Shown: one piece after another, positions 24,959 through 34,070 of the stretch
Numbering within the stretch: the stretch's first letter is position 1
Layout: every line of letters starts with the position of its first letter
Origin: Bacteroidota bacterium
GTDB lineage: Bacteria > Bacteroidota > Bacteroidia > Flavobacteriales > Flavobacteriaceae
Direction of reading: 5' to 3'
DNA length: 64,000 bases
Assembly: GCA_023446155.1 (NCBI GenBank)
Contig: JAEXIT010000010.1
Coordinates: 205,398 to 269,397 of the forward strand
Program-made: the position numbers and the translations under genes
The notes under the pieces: model-generated
Seen by the model: only the letters and a program-made list of their open reading frames with translations
What the model was told of the DNA's origin: nothing
The model's database searches: none

Positions 24959-25579
24959 CTACAAAACATCCAAATCGCCTTTTCCTTCCCGAATAACCAC
25001 CGGCTCAAACCCGGAAAGATCGATAACCGTCGAAGCATGATTATCGCCATAACCACCGTCGATCACCATATCGACCAGGTTTTGCCATTTCTCAAAAATC
25101 AATTCCGGATCGGTTGTATATTCGATCACCTCATCTTCGTCGTGTATCGAAGTCGAGATAACCGGATTGCCCAATTGTCTTACGATTTCCAGCGCGATAG
25201 TATTATCCGGCACACGAATACCAACGGTATTTTTCTTTTTAAATTCTTTCGGTAGATTATTATTTCCCGGAAGAATAAACGTATACGGTCCCGGCAAAGC
25301 TCTTTTCAGTATCTTAAAAGTAGCCGTATCGATTTGTCGTACATAATCCGATAAATTACTCAAATCACAGCACACAAACGAAAAATTTGCTTTCTCCAGC
25401 TTAATACCTTTGATTTTTGCAATTTTCTCCAGCGCTTTCGAATTGGTGATATCGCAGCCCAAACCATAAACGGTATCCGTTGGATAAATAACCAGTCCGC
25501 CATCCTTTAAGCACTTTACCACTTTTGCGATGGCTGCCGGATTCGGATTTTCAGGATAAATTTTAATGAATTCTGCCAT
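24959..25579 (-). CDS. Sua5/YciO/YrdC family, L-threonylcarbamoyladenylate synthase-like
   Basis: 206 residues, YrdC fold. Seen: GLVIYPTDTVYGLGCDITN, RVPDNTIALEIVRQLGNPVISTSIH, STVIDLSG. The family makes threonylcarbamoyl-AMP for tRNA t6A37; the shorter YciO branch lacks proven activity in E. coli. The opening IYPTDTVYGLG and the lack of a C-terminal Sua5 domain make the TsaC/YciO split unclear from sequence. The gene precedes (is downstream of) the helicase gene by 29 bases on the same strand, so the two are probably an operon. Confidence 0.88.
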   Translation of the reverse strand: MAEFIKIYPENPNPAAIAKVVKCLKDGGLVIYPTDTVYGLGCDITNSKALEKIAKIKGIKLEKANFSFVCCDLSNLSDYVRQIDTATFKILKRALPGPYTFILPGNNNLPKEFKKKNTVGIRVPDNTIALEIVRQLGNPVISTSIHDEDEVIEYTTDPELIFEKWQNLVDMVIDGGYGDNHASTVIDLSGFEPVVIREGKGDLDVL

Positions 25580-25608
25580 GATTTTATATTTTAAGGGTTT
25601 ATAACTTC

Positions 25609-27948
25609 TTATCCGATTACCTGTAGTTTCGCAAAACGCAACAGTAATTTTTTAATTCCGCCCACTTCAAATTTAATTTCCGCTTTTTTATCGGCTCCGG
25701 CACCTTCCAGATTGAGGATTTGTCCTTTTCCGAAACGTTCGTGCATCACTACATTTCCAACGCTCAATCCATTGTCGTATGGACTTGGCCCTGCAGCTGC
25801 CGGTACCGTTCCTGAAACCGGTTTTAATTTACGAATGTCCCGATTCATTTTGGGCTCTTCGTTGTCGGTAATATACTTGGGTGGTGTTCCCGCCACCGGT
25901 TTGGACAATCGCAATTTCGATTTGTCCACATCCCCAAAAATATCCGCATTAATCGTCGGTTTATAACGGTAATTTGTTTCGACCGGCGTTAAATATTCCA
26001 GGTATTGCGCATCGATTTCCTCGATAAAACGGGACGGCTCACTGTCGACCAGTTTACCCCATCGATACCGCGACTGCGCATAGGTCAGATATGCCTGATG
26101 CTCGGCTCGTGTTAAGGCCACATAGAACAAACGACGCTCTTCTTCCAGTTCACTTCGCGTATTCATACTCATCGCACTTGGAAACAGATCTTCTTCCATT
26201 CCGACAATAAATACGGTTGGGAACTCCAATCCTTTTGCCAGGTGTATGGTCATTAAAGCCACACGATCGTCATCGCCGGTATCGTTATCCAGATCCGTTG
26301 CCAGGGCCACATCTTCCATAAACTCCGATAAAGCCCCACGCGCGCCGTCTACTTCCTTCTGCCCTTCGATAAAATCTTTGATCCCCCCCATTAAAACCTC
26401 GATATTCTCAATACGGGCAATACCTTCGGGAGTTGCATCTTTTTTTAATTCCTGAATCAATCCGGTTTTTTTGGTCACATGATCCGTCAGATACAAAGCA
26501 TCCTGCGTTTCATTGATCACCTGAAAACTCTTGATCATGGTCACAAAATCCTGTAATTTGTTTTTTGTTCCGGTATTTAACTTCAGGTCGATCTTATCGA
26601 TATGCTCCATAATTTCAAAAATGGAACGTCGGTAGTGATTCGCCGCAATAGTCAGCTTTTCTACTGTTGTATCTCCGATTCCACGTGCTGGATAGTTGAT
26701 CACCCGAATCAATGCTTCTTCATCTTTCGGGTTGATCACCAGTCGCAGGTAAGACAATACGTCTTTGATTTCTTTACGTTGGTAAAAGGACAGTCCGCCA
26801 TAAATACGATACGGGATGTCTTTTTTGCGCAGCGCATCCTCCATCGCCCGTGACTGTGCATTGGTACGATACAGAATTGCAAACTGATTGTTGTTCATCT
26901 GGTGCTGCATTTTCTGTTCGAAAATGGTACTGGCCACAAAACGCCCTTCTTCACCATCGGTAAGACTGCGGTGAATTTTGATTTTAGGTCCGAATTCGTT
27001 GGCTGTCCAAACCACCTTATCCAGTTTGGTTTTATTTTTATCGATGATTGTATTCGCCGCTTCCACAATGTTTCGTGTCGAACGATAATTCTGCTCCAAA
27101 CGATAGGTATTTACACCCTCGTAATCTTTCTGGAAGTTTAGGATGTTGTTGATATTCGCACCACGGAAGGCATAAATACTCTGCGCATCGTCTCCTACCA
27201 CACAGATATTCTGGAAACGATCGGATAACGCGCGAACAATCAGATACTGGGAATGGTTGGTATCCTGATACTCATCCACCAGAATATAGCGGAAACGATC
27301 CTGATATTTCATCAGAACATCCGGAAAACGGGTTAACAACTCATTGGTTTTCAGCAACAAATCATCGAAATCCATCGCCCCCGACTTAAAACAGCGTTCC
27401 ACATAATTCTGATAAATTTCGCCCAAACGCGGCTTTTTACTCATCGCATCGGCTTCCTGCAGTTCCGGGTTATTGAAATACGCTTTTACGGTAATCAAAC
27501 TGTTTTTGTAGGAGGAAATACGTCCCAAAACCTGTTTGGGTTTGTAAACATCCTTATCCAGCTGCATTTCTTTGATAATCTGACCAATCAATCGTACACT
27601 ATCCTGAGAGTCATAAATGGTAAAATTGGATGGATACCCCAACTTATCGGCTTCATTTCGCAATATTTTGGCAAAGACCGAGTGAAAAGTTCCCATCCAC
27701 AGGTTTTTGGCTTCGCTATTACCCACAATACTTGCAATACGGGTTTTCATCTCCCTTGCCGCTTTATTCGTAAAGGTTAACGACAAGATATTAAATGCAT
27801 CGACACCCTGATGCATCAGGTAGGCGATACGAATGGTCAGTACCCTTGTTTTTCCAGAGCCGGCTCCGGCAATCACTATCATTGGCCCGTCCTTTTGTAA
27901 TACAGGCGCCCGTTGGGCTTCATTTAACTGGTCAATATAATTTTGCAT
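25609..27948 (-). CDS. UvrD/PcrA-type ATP-dependent DNA helicase
   Basis: 779 residues from the ATG at 27948 (MQNYIDQLNEAQR); ATGs at 27954 and 27969 are in frame. Superfamily 1A helicase with all motifs: IVIAGAGSGKTRVLTIRIAYL (Walker A), TFTNKAAREMKTRI, DYLLVDEYQDTNHSQY-like motif II (VDEYQDTN), VGDDAQSIYAFRGA (III), LEQNYRSTRNI (IV), IHLAKGLEFPTVFIVG and VALTRAEHQAYL (V, VI). The C-terminal GNVVMHERFGKGQILNLEG segment is the UvrD/PcrA tail that contacts RNA polymerase. It acts in repair and replication-fork maintenance. Transcribed with the Sua5-like gene. Confidence 0.95.
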   Translation of the reverse strand: MQNYIDQLNEAQRAPVLQKDGPMIVIAGAGSGKTRVLTIRIAYLMHQGVDAFNILSLTFTNKAAREMKTRIASIVGNSEAKNLWMGTFHSVFAKILRNEADKLGYPSNFTIYDSQDSVRLIGQIIKEMQLDKDVYKPKQVLGRISSYKNSLITVKAYFNNPELQEADAMSKKPRLGEIYQNYVERCFKSGAMDFDDLLLKTNELLTRFPDVLMKYQDRFRYILVDEYQDTNHSQYLIVRALSDRFQNICVVGDDAQSIYAFRGANINNILNFQKDYEGVNTYRLEQNYRSTRNIVEAANTIIDKNKTKLDKVVWTANEFGPKIKIHRSLTDGEEGRFVASTIFEQKMQHQMNNNQFAILYRTNAQSRAMEDALRKKDIPYRIYGGLSFYQRKEIKDVLSYLRLVINPKDEEALIRVINYPARGIGDTTVEKLTIAANHYRRSIFEIMEHIDKIDLKLNTGTKNKLQDFVTMIKSFQVINETQDALYLTDHVTKKTGLIQELKKDATPEGIARIENIEVLMGGIKDFIEGQKEVDGARGALSEFMEDVALATDLDNDTGDDDRVALMTIHLAKGLEFPTVFIVGMEEDLFPSAMSMNTRSELEEERRLFYVALTRAEHQAYLTYAQSRYRWGKLVDSEPSRFIEEIDAQYLEYLTPVETNYRYKPTINADIFGDVDKSKLRLSKPVAGTPPKYITDNEEPKMNRDIRKLKPVSGTVPAAAGPSPYDNGLSVGNVVMHERFGKGQILNLEGAGADKKAEIKFEVGGIKKLLLRFAKLQVIG

Positions 27949-27966
27949 GGTCATGATATCAAACCT

Positions 27967-27974
27967 CAAAAATA
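27967..27974 (-). promoter_or_regulatory. candidate -7 element of the helicase gene
   Basis: TATTTTTG on the minus strand, 19 bases before the preferred start codon; the resulting leader is short (about 10-15 bases). This is an argument against the start at 27969. Confidence 0.45.
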
Positions 27975-28103
27975 CTACTCATTATGCTTTATTACAATTA
28001 AAATCGGTATAGTTTTTTATTTTGTTAGTTTATTTCTTTATTCGTTTATTTGTATCACTTTGAACCGATTTTCAATTCATTAATCAATTATCCCGATTCT
28101 ATC

Positions 28104-28619
28104 ATGGATACTACCAAAATAGTAGAATTACTGGCTTATACCGTTCCGGCTATTATTACCGGCGGTGTGGCCTATTACTTTTTTAATCTGCACACTAAAA
28201 ACGAAGAAGGACGCCGTCGTTTTCTGCTACATAAAGAAGCACAAAAAAGTGCGTTACCCATCCGTTTACAGGCATTTGAACGTATGACCTTGTTTCTGGA
28301 ACGTATCAGTCCGGCGAAATTACTGGTTCGTATCGCACCGCATTCGTCAGATAAAAACGATTATGAAAATTTACTGATCCAGCATATCGAACAGGAATAC
28401 GAACACAACCTGACACAACAGATTTATATCTCAGAAGAGAGCTGGAACATCATCCTGACCGCTAAAAACACCACGATTCAAATCATTCGAAAAGCCTCAA
28501 TGGGCGCAGAAAACGCGAATAAACTACGTGAAATTATTTTGAGCGATATGATGGAAAAACAATCGCCGAGTTCGGTCGCACTTTCCTATCTGAAAAACGA
28601 AGTAAGCGACCTATTCTAA
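28104..28619 (+). CDS. unrecognised membrane-anchored protein
   Basis: 171 residues from the ATG at 28104 (MDTTKIVELL); the frame is open to 28050. One N-terminal transmembrane helix (about 6-28, LLAYTVPAIITGGVAYYFFNL), then a helical, charged cytoplasmic domain: EEGRRRFLLHKEAQKSALPIRLQAFERMTLFLERISPAKLLVR and QIYISEESWNIILTAKNTTIQIIRKAS. I recall uniform homologues in flavobacteria known only as DUF families; no function can be given. Divergent from the helicase gene; ended by a terminator. Confidence 0.75.
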   Translation: MDTTKIVELLAYTVPAIITGGVAYYFFNLHTKNEEGRRRFLLHKEAQKSALPIRLQAFERMTLFLERISPAKLLVRIAPHSSDKNDYENLLIQHIEQEYEHNLTQQIYISEESWNIILTAKNTTIQIIRKASMGAENANKLREIILSDMMEKQSPSSVALSYLKNEVSDLF

Positions 28620-28642
28620 ATGTTTCTCTTAATCAGCAACAT

Positions 28643-28681
28643 AAAAAAAGACTTTTCAAATCAATGAAAAGTCTTTTTAAT
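28643..28681. terminator. bidirectional intrinsic terminator
   Basis: AAAAAGACTTTTCA and TGAAAAGTCTTTTT (14 pairs) with a 5-7 base loop, between the ends of the convergent genes. Confidence 0.88.
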
Positions 28682-28700
28682 TTAAAAAACAAACAAACAA

Positions 28701-30455
28701 TTAATTATCGCGAATTACATGGACTACTCCTGTAATAGTATGTGTAATGGCTGGATTGTTATTATCCTGATAGGTTCCACTAAACGTTAAATCAATATAC
28801 TGCCCCACTGCTCCGAAAGCATTTAGATGAAACGAAACCGTGTTGGGTAATTGGGATGAAATATAGCCTACGGATCCACCTTCAATACTGAAATCGGAAG
28901 TCGTATAGGTTCCCGGAACATTGGTATTCCCCCAGAAATAGATACCATTACCAGCGGCTCCCTGCGCACTGATACCCAATCCGTTTGGCGTATATCCAGC
29001 ATTGATCCCGGTAAGATGATATACCGTAGGGTTATTATCCACCTGATAGGTTATAAATTCCGTTATCGTATTACAAGCCACCAGATTTCCAATATTGGTT
29101 GTCGGTGTCGTAAAGGTATAGCTCACATCGCCTGTTACCTGCAAATTATCATAATCGGCACCTTCTAACGTAAAGGTCGCATTCGGACCACCGCAAACTA
29201 ATGTATTAAAGCTAAAACTTCCGTTGGTAACCGTTGCAAACTGTGTTGTGTATCCGGTATGTAAAATCACATATCCATTGGTCACCGCTGCATTACTACA
29301 GGTTACCAGATTACCCTCCACCAAAGTTGGCGTAACCGATGGATTGGTCACTGTAATTGTCGGTAAAGTTGTATTTGCCGTAAGCGGACCTATTGCGTCG
29401 GTATAAATCGTATTGCCGCAATTATCCAAAACGACCAGCGTTAGATTTTCGTTGGATGGCACCAGTCCGCAAACCTGACCGTCGGCATTGGTCGTTCCCA
29501 TAACCGGATAGGTATTTCCGCTTCGGATAATCCCTACCTGCATGTTGGCCAAAGCATTACCATTGGCATCTTCCAGATTCACACACATGGATATTACCGG
29601 AAACTGCGCATCGCAATTCCACCATGAAAAATGCGACACATTGCCTACGTAGTTACTTCCTTGACGAGTGGCGCTACCTTCGCGAATCCAATAGCCTTTG
29701 TTGTTATCGAAATGCCATAACGGTATTTCACTCGGAGCACTTCCCAACTGACTGTTATCGATTTTCATCACCACCTGAGCCGTATGTCCGGAAGCAATCT
29801 GTAATTTTTGTCCGGCCGATCCGCGTAATTCCACATTAAGCATTCCTAAAGTTTCCAATGCTTTGGCATTTCCATTTTCGTCCTCCGCAAATAAAGCACC
29901 AGGCATTAGCATACTCAACTTACTGTCGGATGGCAATAAATGATACATTGCTACAGCAACACTACCACTATAAGCCGCACCATTTTCGTCCTGAAAAGCA
30001 CCATCGAAAACAACCTTGGTTCCGGAAAGAAGCGTGACTTCGCTACTTACTCCCGAATTGATTACCTGGGTTGGTGCTGACGGTAATAACATAATACGAA
30101 CATTGTTATCGCCAGTTGTCGGAACCATCGTACGGGAACCGTCAATATATCCTGCTTTTTTAGCGGTGATATACGCAAATCGCTCGTAAACCGTCGCGTT
30201 CTTAATTATAAAAACACCATTGGAATCCGTTTGTCCGGTCGTTGTTCCTATTTTGATTGCGGCATTCGAAACGGGATTTCCGTTCGTATCGACCACCTGA
30301 CCAATAAAATCTCTTGTAACCTGATTCCCGAAACTGGACGTCATAGTACCGCCACCGGTATTGCCACCTCCGCCTTCTACGGTACTTTCGGATTCACATC
30401 CGGCCAAAAATAGCACGGAGGTGAATAGTACTAAAAAAAGTTTGATTTTATTCAT
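28701..30455 (-). CDS. large lipoprotein with carboxypeptidase-regulatory-like domain
   Basis: 584 residues from the ATG at 30455, chosen because it opens a lipoprotein signal (MNKIKLFLVLFTSVLFLAGC, Cys20); the frame reaches 30500. After a Gly-rich linker, residues about 45-120 form a CarboxypepD_reg-like beta sandwich (FIGQVVDTNGNPVSNAAIKIGTT, DSNGVFIIKN), followed by beta-rich repeats and a C-terminal domain of about 130 residues ending THTITGVVHVIRDN. The overall build is like large surface lipoproteins of this phylum with a role in adhesion or polymer binding, but none is shown. Very few Lys/Arg in the C-terminal half. Single gene. Confidence 0.8.
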   Translation of the reverse strand: MNKIKLFLVLFTSVLFLAGCESESTVEGGGGNTGGGTMTSSFGNQVTRDFIGQVVDTNGNPVSNAAIKIGTTTGQTDSNGVFIIKNATVYERFAYITAKKAGYIDGSRTMVPTTGDNNVRIMLLPSAPTQVINSGVSSEVTLLSGTKVVFDGAFQDENGAAYSGSVAVAMYHLLPSDSKLSMLMPGALFAEDENGNAKALETLGMLNVELRGSAGQKLQIASGHTAQVVMKIDNSQLGSAPSEIPLWHFDNNKGYWIREGSATRQGSNYVGNVSHFSWWNCDAQFPVISMCVNLEDANGNALANMQVGIIRSGNTYPVMGTTNADGQVCGLVPSNENLTLVVLDNCGNTIYTDAIGPLTANTTLPTITVTNPSVTPTLVEGNLVTCSNAAVTNGYVILHTGYTTQFATVTNGSFSFNTLVCGGPNATFTLEGADYDNLQVTGDVSYTFTTPTTNIGNLVACNTITEFITYQVDNNPTVYHLTGINAGYTPNGLGISAQGAAGNGIYFWGNTNVPGTYTTSDFSIEGGSVGYISSQLPNTVSFHLNAFGAVGQYIDLTFSGTYQDNNNPAITHTITGVVHVIRDN

Positions 30456-30615
30456 ACGTTTTTGGTTTTGTGTTGTTATACTTTGTAGATACAACACCAT
30501 CCATTTAGTTGCGTATGAAACACTACTATTTTTACATTAATTTAATAAAATAGAAACATATTTATCAAACCAATAACATACAAAACAAATATTTAAAAAC
30601 AAAAGAATTAAAAAA

Positions 30616-32685
30616 CTACTCTTTTAACAATACATCCAATTGTGCTTTTTCATTTTCCGGTAAAGCGGGCAACAACTCTTGAAAATACTCCCGGTGTTTT
30701 TCATTTTTCAATAAAGCGCGAATGGATTCCCTCGAAAATTTAACGAATTGCCATTTGTGGTGTACCATTCCGTTTACCAGATAACGCAGGGTATTCATAT
30801 CACTTTTGTTCAGGTATATTAAATTCACCAGAGCGTTTAGCCGTACATTGCTCTCATATCGTGGCGATGCATAATCCAGCAGCTCTTCATAGTATTTTAA
30901 TTTTTCGGTATTCTGATAATCCGGTGTCGCCAAAGCCAATGTCAACCAGCTAATCCGTAGGTTTTTATCGTTAAATCCCTGCCAGTCTTTTGTTTGATCC
31001 AACAGCGGAAAACGTTCGTCCGGAAATTGTGCCCAAAGTGCTTTTAAGGCGATTTCCTGTGTGATATACGACCGGTCTTCCAATAAGGTTTCGTATTGCG
31101 GTTTAAACGATTTCGGAATACTGCGCAACGACTTACTTATCGCTTGTCTGACTTTCAAATCGGTCGATTGCATGGCTAATTCCAACAAAGGTTTGTTCTG
31201 TTCGAACGGCGTGTTTTCCAGTTGGAAGATAATTTCTTCCTTAACCGGATAGAAAGCATCCGATTTTAAAAGTGATTCAAATTGCTTTTGTTTTTCCGCT
31301 AGTAATTTATCCTGTAATTCCACAACGCCGAGATAGGTTTTAATAAACGGATTTTGCTTTACGATTGCCAAGGCTTCATCGGTTGGGAAAGCCGGATTTT
31401 CAAGCCACAAGGTTTTAAAAGCCGCCGTATCATAGTCGGCAACATGGCGAACCTCAGCCAGAAAAGCATCGGTGTCGGCACTTTTAAATGCGTATTTGCG
31501 TAGGTAGTTTTGCACTGCCAAACGAAACTTCTCCGTTCCTATTTGCGTTCGCAGGTAATGCAAAGCCCAAGCGCCTTTCTGATAGAATGTTAGCGAACTT
31601 GCTTTTTCATTGAGTATCGGTTTGGTATCGGTTTTGGAAACCCGGATGAGCTTTTCGGCCGATTTGTAGAGTTCCCAGTTAAAGTGATCGGCTCCAAAAA
31701 GTTGTTTTTCGGCCAGCAAGGCATAATAAGTCGCAAAGCCTTCCTGCAGCCAATGGTGCTTTCCGGATTGCGCCGTAACCATATCGCCAAACCATTGATG
31801 CGCCAGTTCGTGTGCATCTACGTTAACATAAGTCCGGTCGTTAAATCCGATAGCATCGACCACATAATCCTGCGAAAACAAAGTTGCCGTTGTATTTTCC
31901 ATGCCGTCGTATAAAAAATCCATTACCGGAACTTGTCGGTATACCTGCCAGGGATAGGCCACTCCGATTTCGCGTTCGAAAAAGTCGAAAATTTCTTTCG
32001 AATAGCGGTAAGTCGATTCGAATTTGGTCGCATCTGCTTTGCGAAGATAGAGTTCCAGCGGTGTTCCTGATGCGGTTATTTCGGTCTTTTTATCAAATTT
32101 TCCGATCGCCAGCATCGCCAGATACGAACTCATTGGTTTTTCCATCGCATAATGCCAGGTTGTCTGATGCTCTTTCGTCACTTTATTTTTTAAAACGCCA
32201 TTGGAAAGGACTTCAAAAGCCGTATCAAATGTAATGGAAAACGAAAAAATCATCTTTTCATTCACATCGTCAAAACTCGGCAACCAATGACTGGTGTATT
32301 TTCCCTGCCCCTGTGTCCATATCTGGAAATCCTCATCTTTTCCAATAAAATAAAGCGTTTGCTTTGGTTGTGTTTCGTAATGCAATTGTAAGGTATTACG
32401 CCCTTTTTTATACCCTTGAAACACTTGTAATTTTTTACCGGTATTTTTAAATTTTACGGTTTTGTTGTTGATTGTCACACCGGAGATATCCATTCGCTGC
32501 GCATCGATACTAATCGTATCCATAGCACCGGTTAGCTGAAAAGTATAGGTTACATCACCCGCAATTTTCCGGGTTTCGGTAGTAAATGAAAGCGCCGCGT
32601 CGACTGTGATAAAATCGACTTTTTCGCTTTGTTGCGCGTTGGAAAAGGTAACTATAAAGTAGCAAAGAAATGTGAGTCGCTTCAT
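30616..32685 (-). CDS. M1 family aminopeptidase
   Basis: 689-residue exported metallopeptidase with signal peptide (MKRLTFLCYFIVTFSNAQQ). Zinc site HELAHQW with His292, Glu293, His296 and the third ligand Glu315 (x18 after the second His). The exopeptidase motif is YDGMENTTATLF (GMEN replacing GAMEN, a known variant). N-terminal beta saddle (residues 20-200), catalytic domain (200-430), C-terminal helical HEAT-like part (430-689). Probably periplasmic, releasing N-terminal residues from peptides. Divergent from the ATP pyrophosphatase gene. Confidence 0.94.
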   Translation of the reverse strand: MKRLTFLCYFIVTFSNAQQSEKVDFITVDAALSFTTETRKIAGDVTYTFQLTGAMDTISIDAQRMDISGVTINNKTVKFKNTGKKLQVFQGYKKGRNTLQLHYETQPKQTLYFIGKDEDFQIWTQGQGKYTSHWLPSFDDVNEKMIFSFSITFDTAFEVLSNGVLKNKVTKEHQTTWHYAMEKPMSSYLAMLAIGKFDKKTEITASGTPLELYLRKADATKFESTYRYSKEIFDFFEREIGVAYPWQVYRQVPVMDFLYDGMENTTATLFSQDYVVDAIGFNDRTYVNVDAHELAHQWFGDMVTAQSGKHHWLQEGFATYYALLAEKQLFGADHFNWELYKSAEKLIRVSKTDTKPILNEKASSLTFYQKGAWALHYLRTQIGTEKFRLAVQNYLRKYAFKSADTDAFLAEVRHVADYDTAAFKTLWLENPAFPTDEALAIVKQNPFIKTYLGVVELQDKLLAEKQKQFESLLKSDAFYPVKEEIIFQLENTPFEQNKPLLELAMQSTDLKVRQAISKSLRSIPKSFKPQYETLLEDRSYITQEIALKALWAQFPDERFPLLDQTKDWQGFNDKNLRISWLTLALATPDYQNTEKLKYYEELLDYASPRYESNVRLNALVNLIYLNKSDMNTLRYLVNGMVHHKWQFVKFSRESIRALLKNEKHREYFQELLPALPENEKAQLDVLLKE

Positions 32686-32707
32686 ATTTAGGGTATAATG
32701 GAATCCT

Positions 32708-32715
32708 CAAAGTTA
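32708..32715 (-). promoter_or_regulatory. candidate -7 element of the M1 peptidase gene
   Basis: TAACTTTG on the minus strand, 22 bases before the start codon, in the divergent gap. No TTG at the usual distance. Confidence 0.35.
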
Positions 32716-32775
32716 CAAAGTTTAGCACAACATTATAGTGGCTTTTTTGTAAGTTTACAGCTTAATTTTTCTATT

Positions 32776-33519
32776 TTGAAGGCAAAAACCGTATTTAACT
32801 GGAGTAGCGGAAAAGACTCAGCTCTGGCATTATATGAATTATTACAAGAGGATCAATATGAAATCCATTGTTTATTAACGAGTCTTAGCAAACAATACGA
32901 TCGCATTTCGATGCACGGCGTACGCAGTGATTTACTCGAGCAGCAAGCACAAAGTATTGGTTTACCACTGGTAAAAATGGAAATTCCCGAAATGCCTTCC
33001 ATGGAACTTTACGAAAACGTAATGCGGGAAACGTTGACCCGCTTACAGACAGAAGGTGTTACCCACGCTGCTTTTGGTGATATTTTTCTCGAGGACCTAC
33101 GGGAATATCGGGAGAAAAAACTAACCGAAATGGACCTGAAAGCCGTTTTTCCGTTGTGGAAACGCGATACCAAAGCCTTAATTCACGAGTTTATCGACCT
33201 GGGATTTAAAACCATCGTAACCTGTGTTGACGCCCGATTACTGGATCAAAGTTTCGCCGGTCGTGTTATCGATGCCGATTTTATTCGTGAGCTTCCGGAA
33301 AATGTAGATCCGTGTGGTGAAAATGGTGAATTTCATACCTTCACCTTTGACGGACCTCTTTTTAAAAATCCGATTGCCTTTACAAAAGGAGAAGTGATCC
33401 TCCGCAAATATGAAGCCCCAAAAAACGATGACGATTGTTATACCACACCACGGGAAACCGAATATGGATTCTGGTATTGCGACCTCATCCCCACATCCAA
33501 ATCAGGTAAAATCACCTAA
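32776..33519 (+). CDS. Dph6-related ATP pyrophosphatase (diphthine--ammonia ligase family)
   Basis: 247 residues from a TTG at 32776, which gives the usual family start KAKTVFNWSSGKDSALALYELL. The ATG at 32698 would add 26 atypical residues. PP-loop motif SSGKDSALAL (residues 9-18), then RISMHGVRSDLLEQQAQSIGLP and AFGDIFLEDLREYREKKL, typical of the Diphthami_syn_2 family. Bacteria do not make diphthamide, so an amide-forming or adenylating role on another substrate is inferred. The next gene starts 32 bases downstream and the third 3 bases after that, forming a likely operon. Confidence 0.85.
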   Translation: MKAKTVFNWSSGKDSALALYELLQEDQYEIHCLLTSLSKQYDRISMHGVRSDLLEQQAQSIGLPLVKMEIPEMPSMELYENVMRETLTRLQTEGVTHAAFGDIFLEDLREYREKKLTEMDLKAVFPLWKRDTKALIHEFIDLGFKTIVTCVDARLLDQSFAGRVIDADFIRELPENVDPCGENGEFHTFTFDGPLFKNPIAFTKGEVILRKYEAPKNDDDCYTTPRETEYGFWYCDLIPTSKSGKIT

Positions 33520-33539
33520 AAGATTCGTACGGTATTTTG

Positions 33540-33547
33540 TACTTTTG
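33540..33547 (+). promoter_or_regulatory. candidate -7 element directly before the HEAGH gene
   Basis: TACTTTTG ends 4 bases before the ATG at 33552, implying a start point at or next to the start codon (leaderless transcript). It would allow expression of the two downstream genes apart from the ATP pyrophosphatase. Confidence 0.4.
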
Positions 33548-33551
33548 GGAT

Positions 33552-34067
33552 ATGCAGAACACACCTACGCTTCAACGATCCACAGAACTGACCAAAGTGC
33601 TCGATTTTCTGGAAGAAATCGGAATACCCGTTTTGGAAAAAACGCTAACGGATACTTTTTTGCCCGGTTTAGCACTGGGTCCAAGCTGTATTTACGTGGA
33701 TTTTGAGCAGCTATTATATCCCGGCGATTTACTCCATGAAGCGGGTCATCTTGCCGTGACGACTCCCGACGAGCGCAAGCTGGCCGGAACGGAAGCTCAG
33801 AGTACCGACTGGCCTTCGGGTGGTGAAGAAATCGGCGCGATTTTATGGTCGTATGCAGCGGCGGTTCATCTGAATTTACCCCTTGACTTTGTTTTTCACA
33901 ATAACGGTTATAAAAACGGATCGGAGATGCTGATTTCCAATTTCGAACAAGGAAATTATATCGGATTGCCCTTTTTGGAATGGGCCGGTTTGTGTTTGAG
34001 CGTCACACGCGCCGAACAAGAAGGTGAAAAACCATTCCCTTTTATGTTACACTGGATAAGACGTTAA
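33552..34067 (+). CDS. unrecognised protein with HEAGH zinc-site motif
   Basis: 171 residues from the ATG at 33552 (MQNTPTLQRS); the frame is open to 33537. The motif LLHEAGHLAVT (His62, Glu63, His66) is an HExxH zinc signature, and GGEEIGAILWSYAAAVHL follows about 25 residues later with candidate third ligands (Glu). The protein is short, without signal peptide or membrane helix. It could be a small cytosolic metallopeptidase-like protein or a non-catalytic zinc fold; no family recognised. It lies between the ATP pyrophosphatase gene (32 bases) and the hydroxylase gene (3 bases). Confidence 0.78.
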   Translation: MQNTPTLQRSTELTKVLDFLEEIGIPVLEKTLTDTFLPGLALGPSCIYVDFEQLLYPGDLLHEAGHLAVTTPDERKLAGTEAQSTDWPSGGEEIGAILWSYAAAVHLNLPLDFVFHNNGYKNGSEMLISNFEQGNYIGLPFLEWAGLCLSVTRAEQEGEKPFPFMLHWIRR

Positions 34068-34070
34068 ACT

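Noticed and set aside
32776..33519. Diphthamide synthesis
   Set aside because: Diphthamide is made only in eukaryotes and archaea; no partner genes here.
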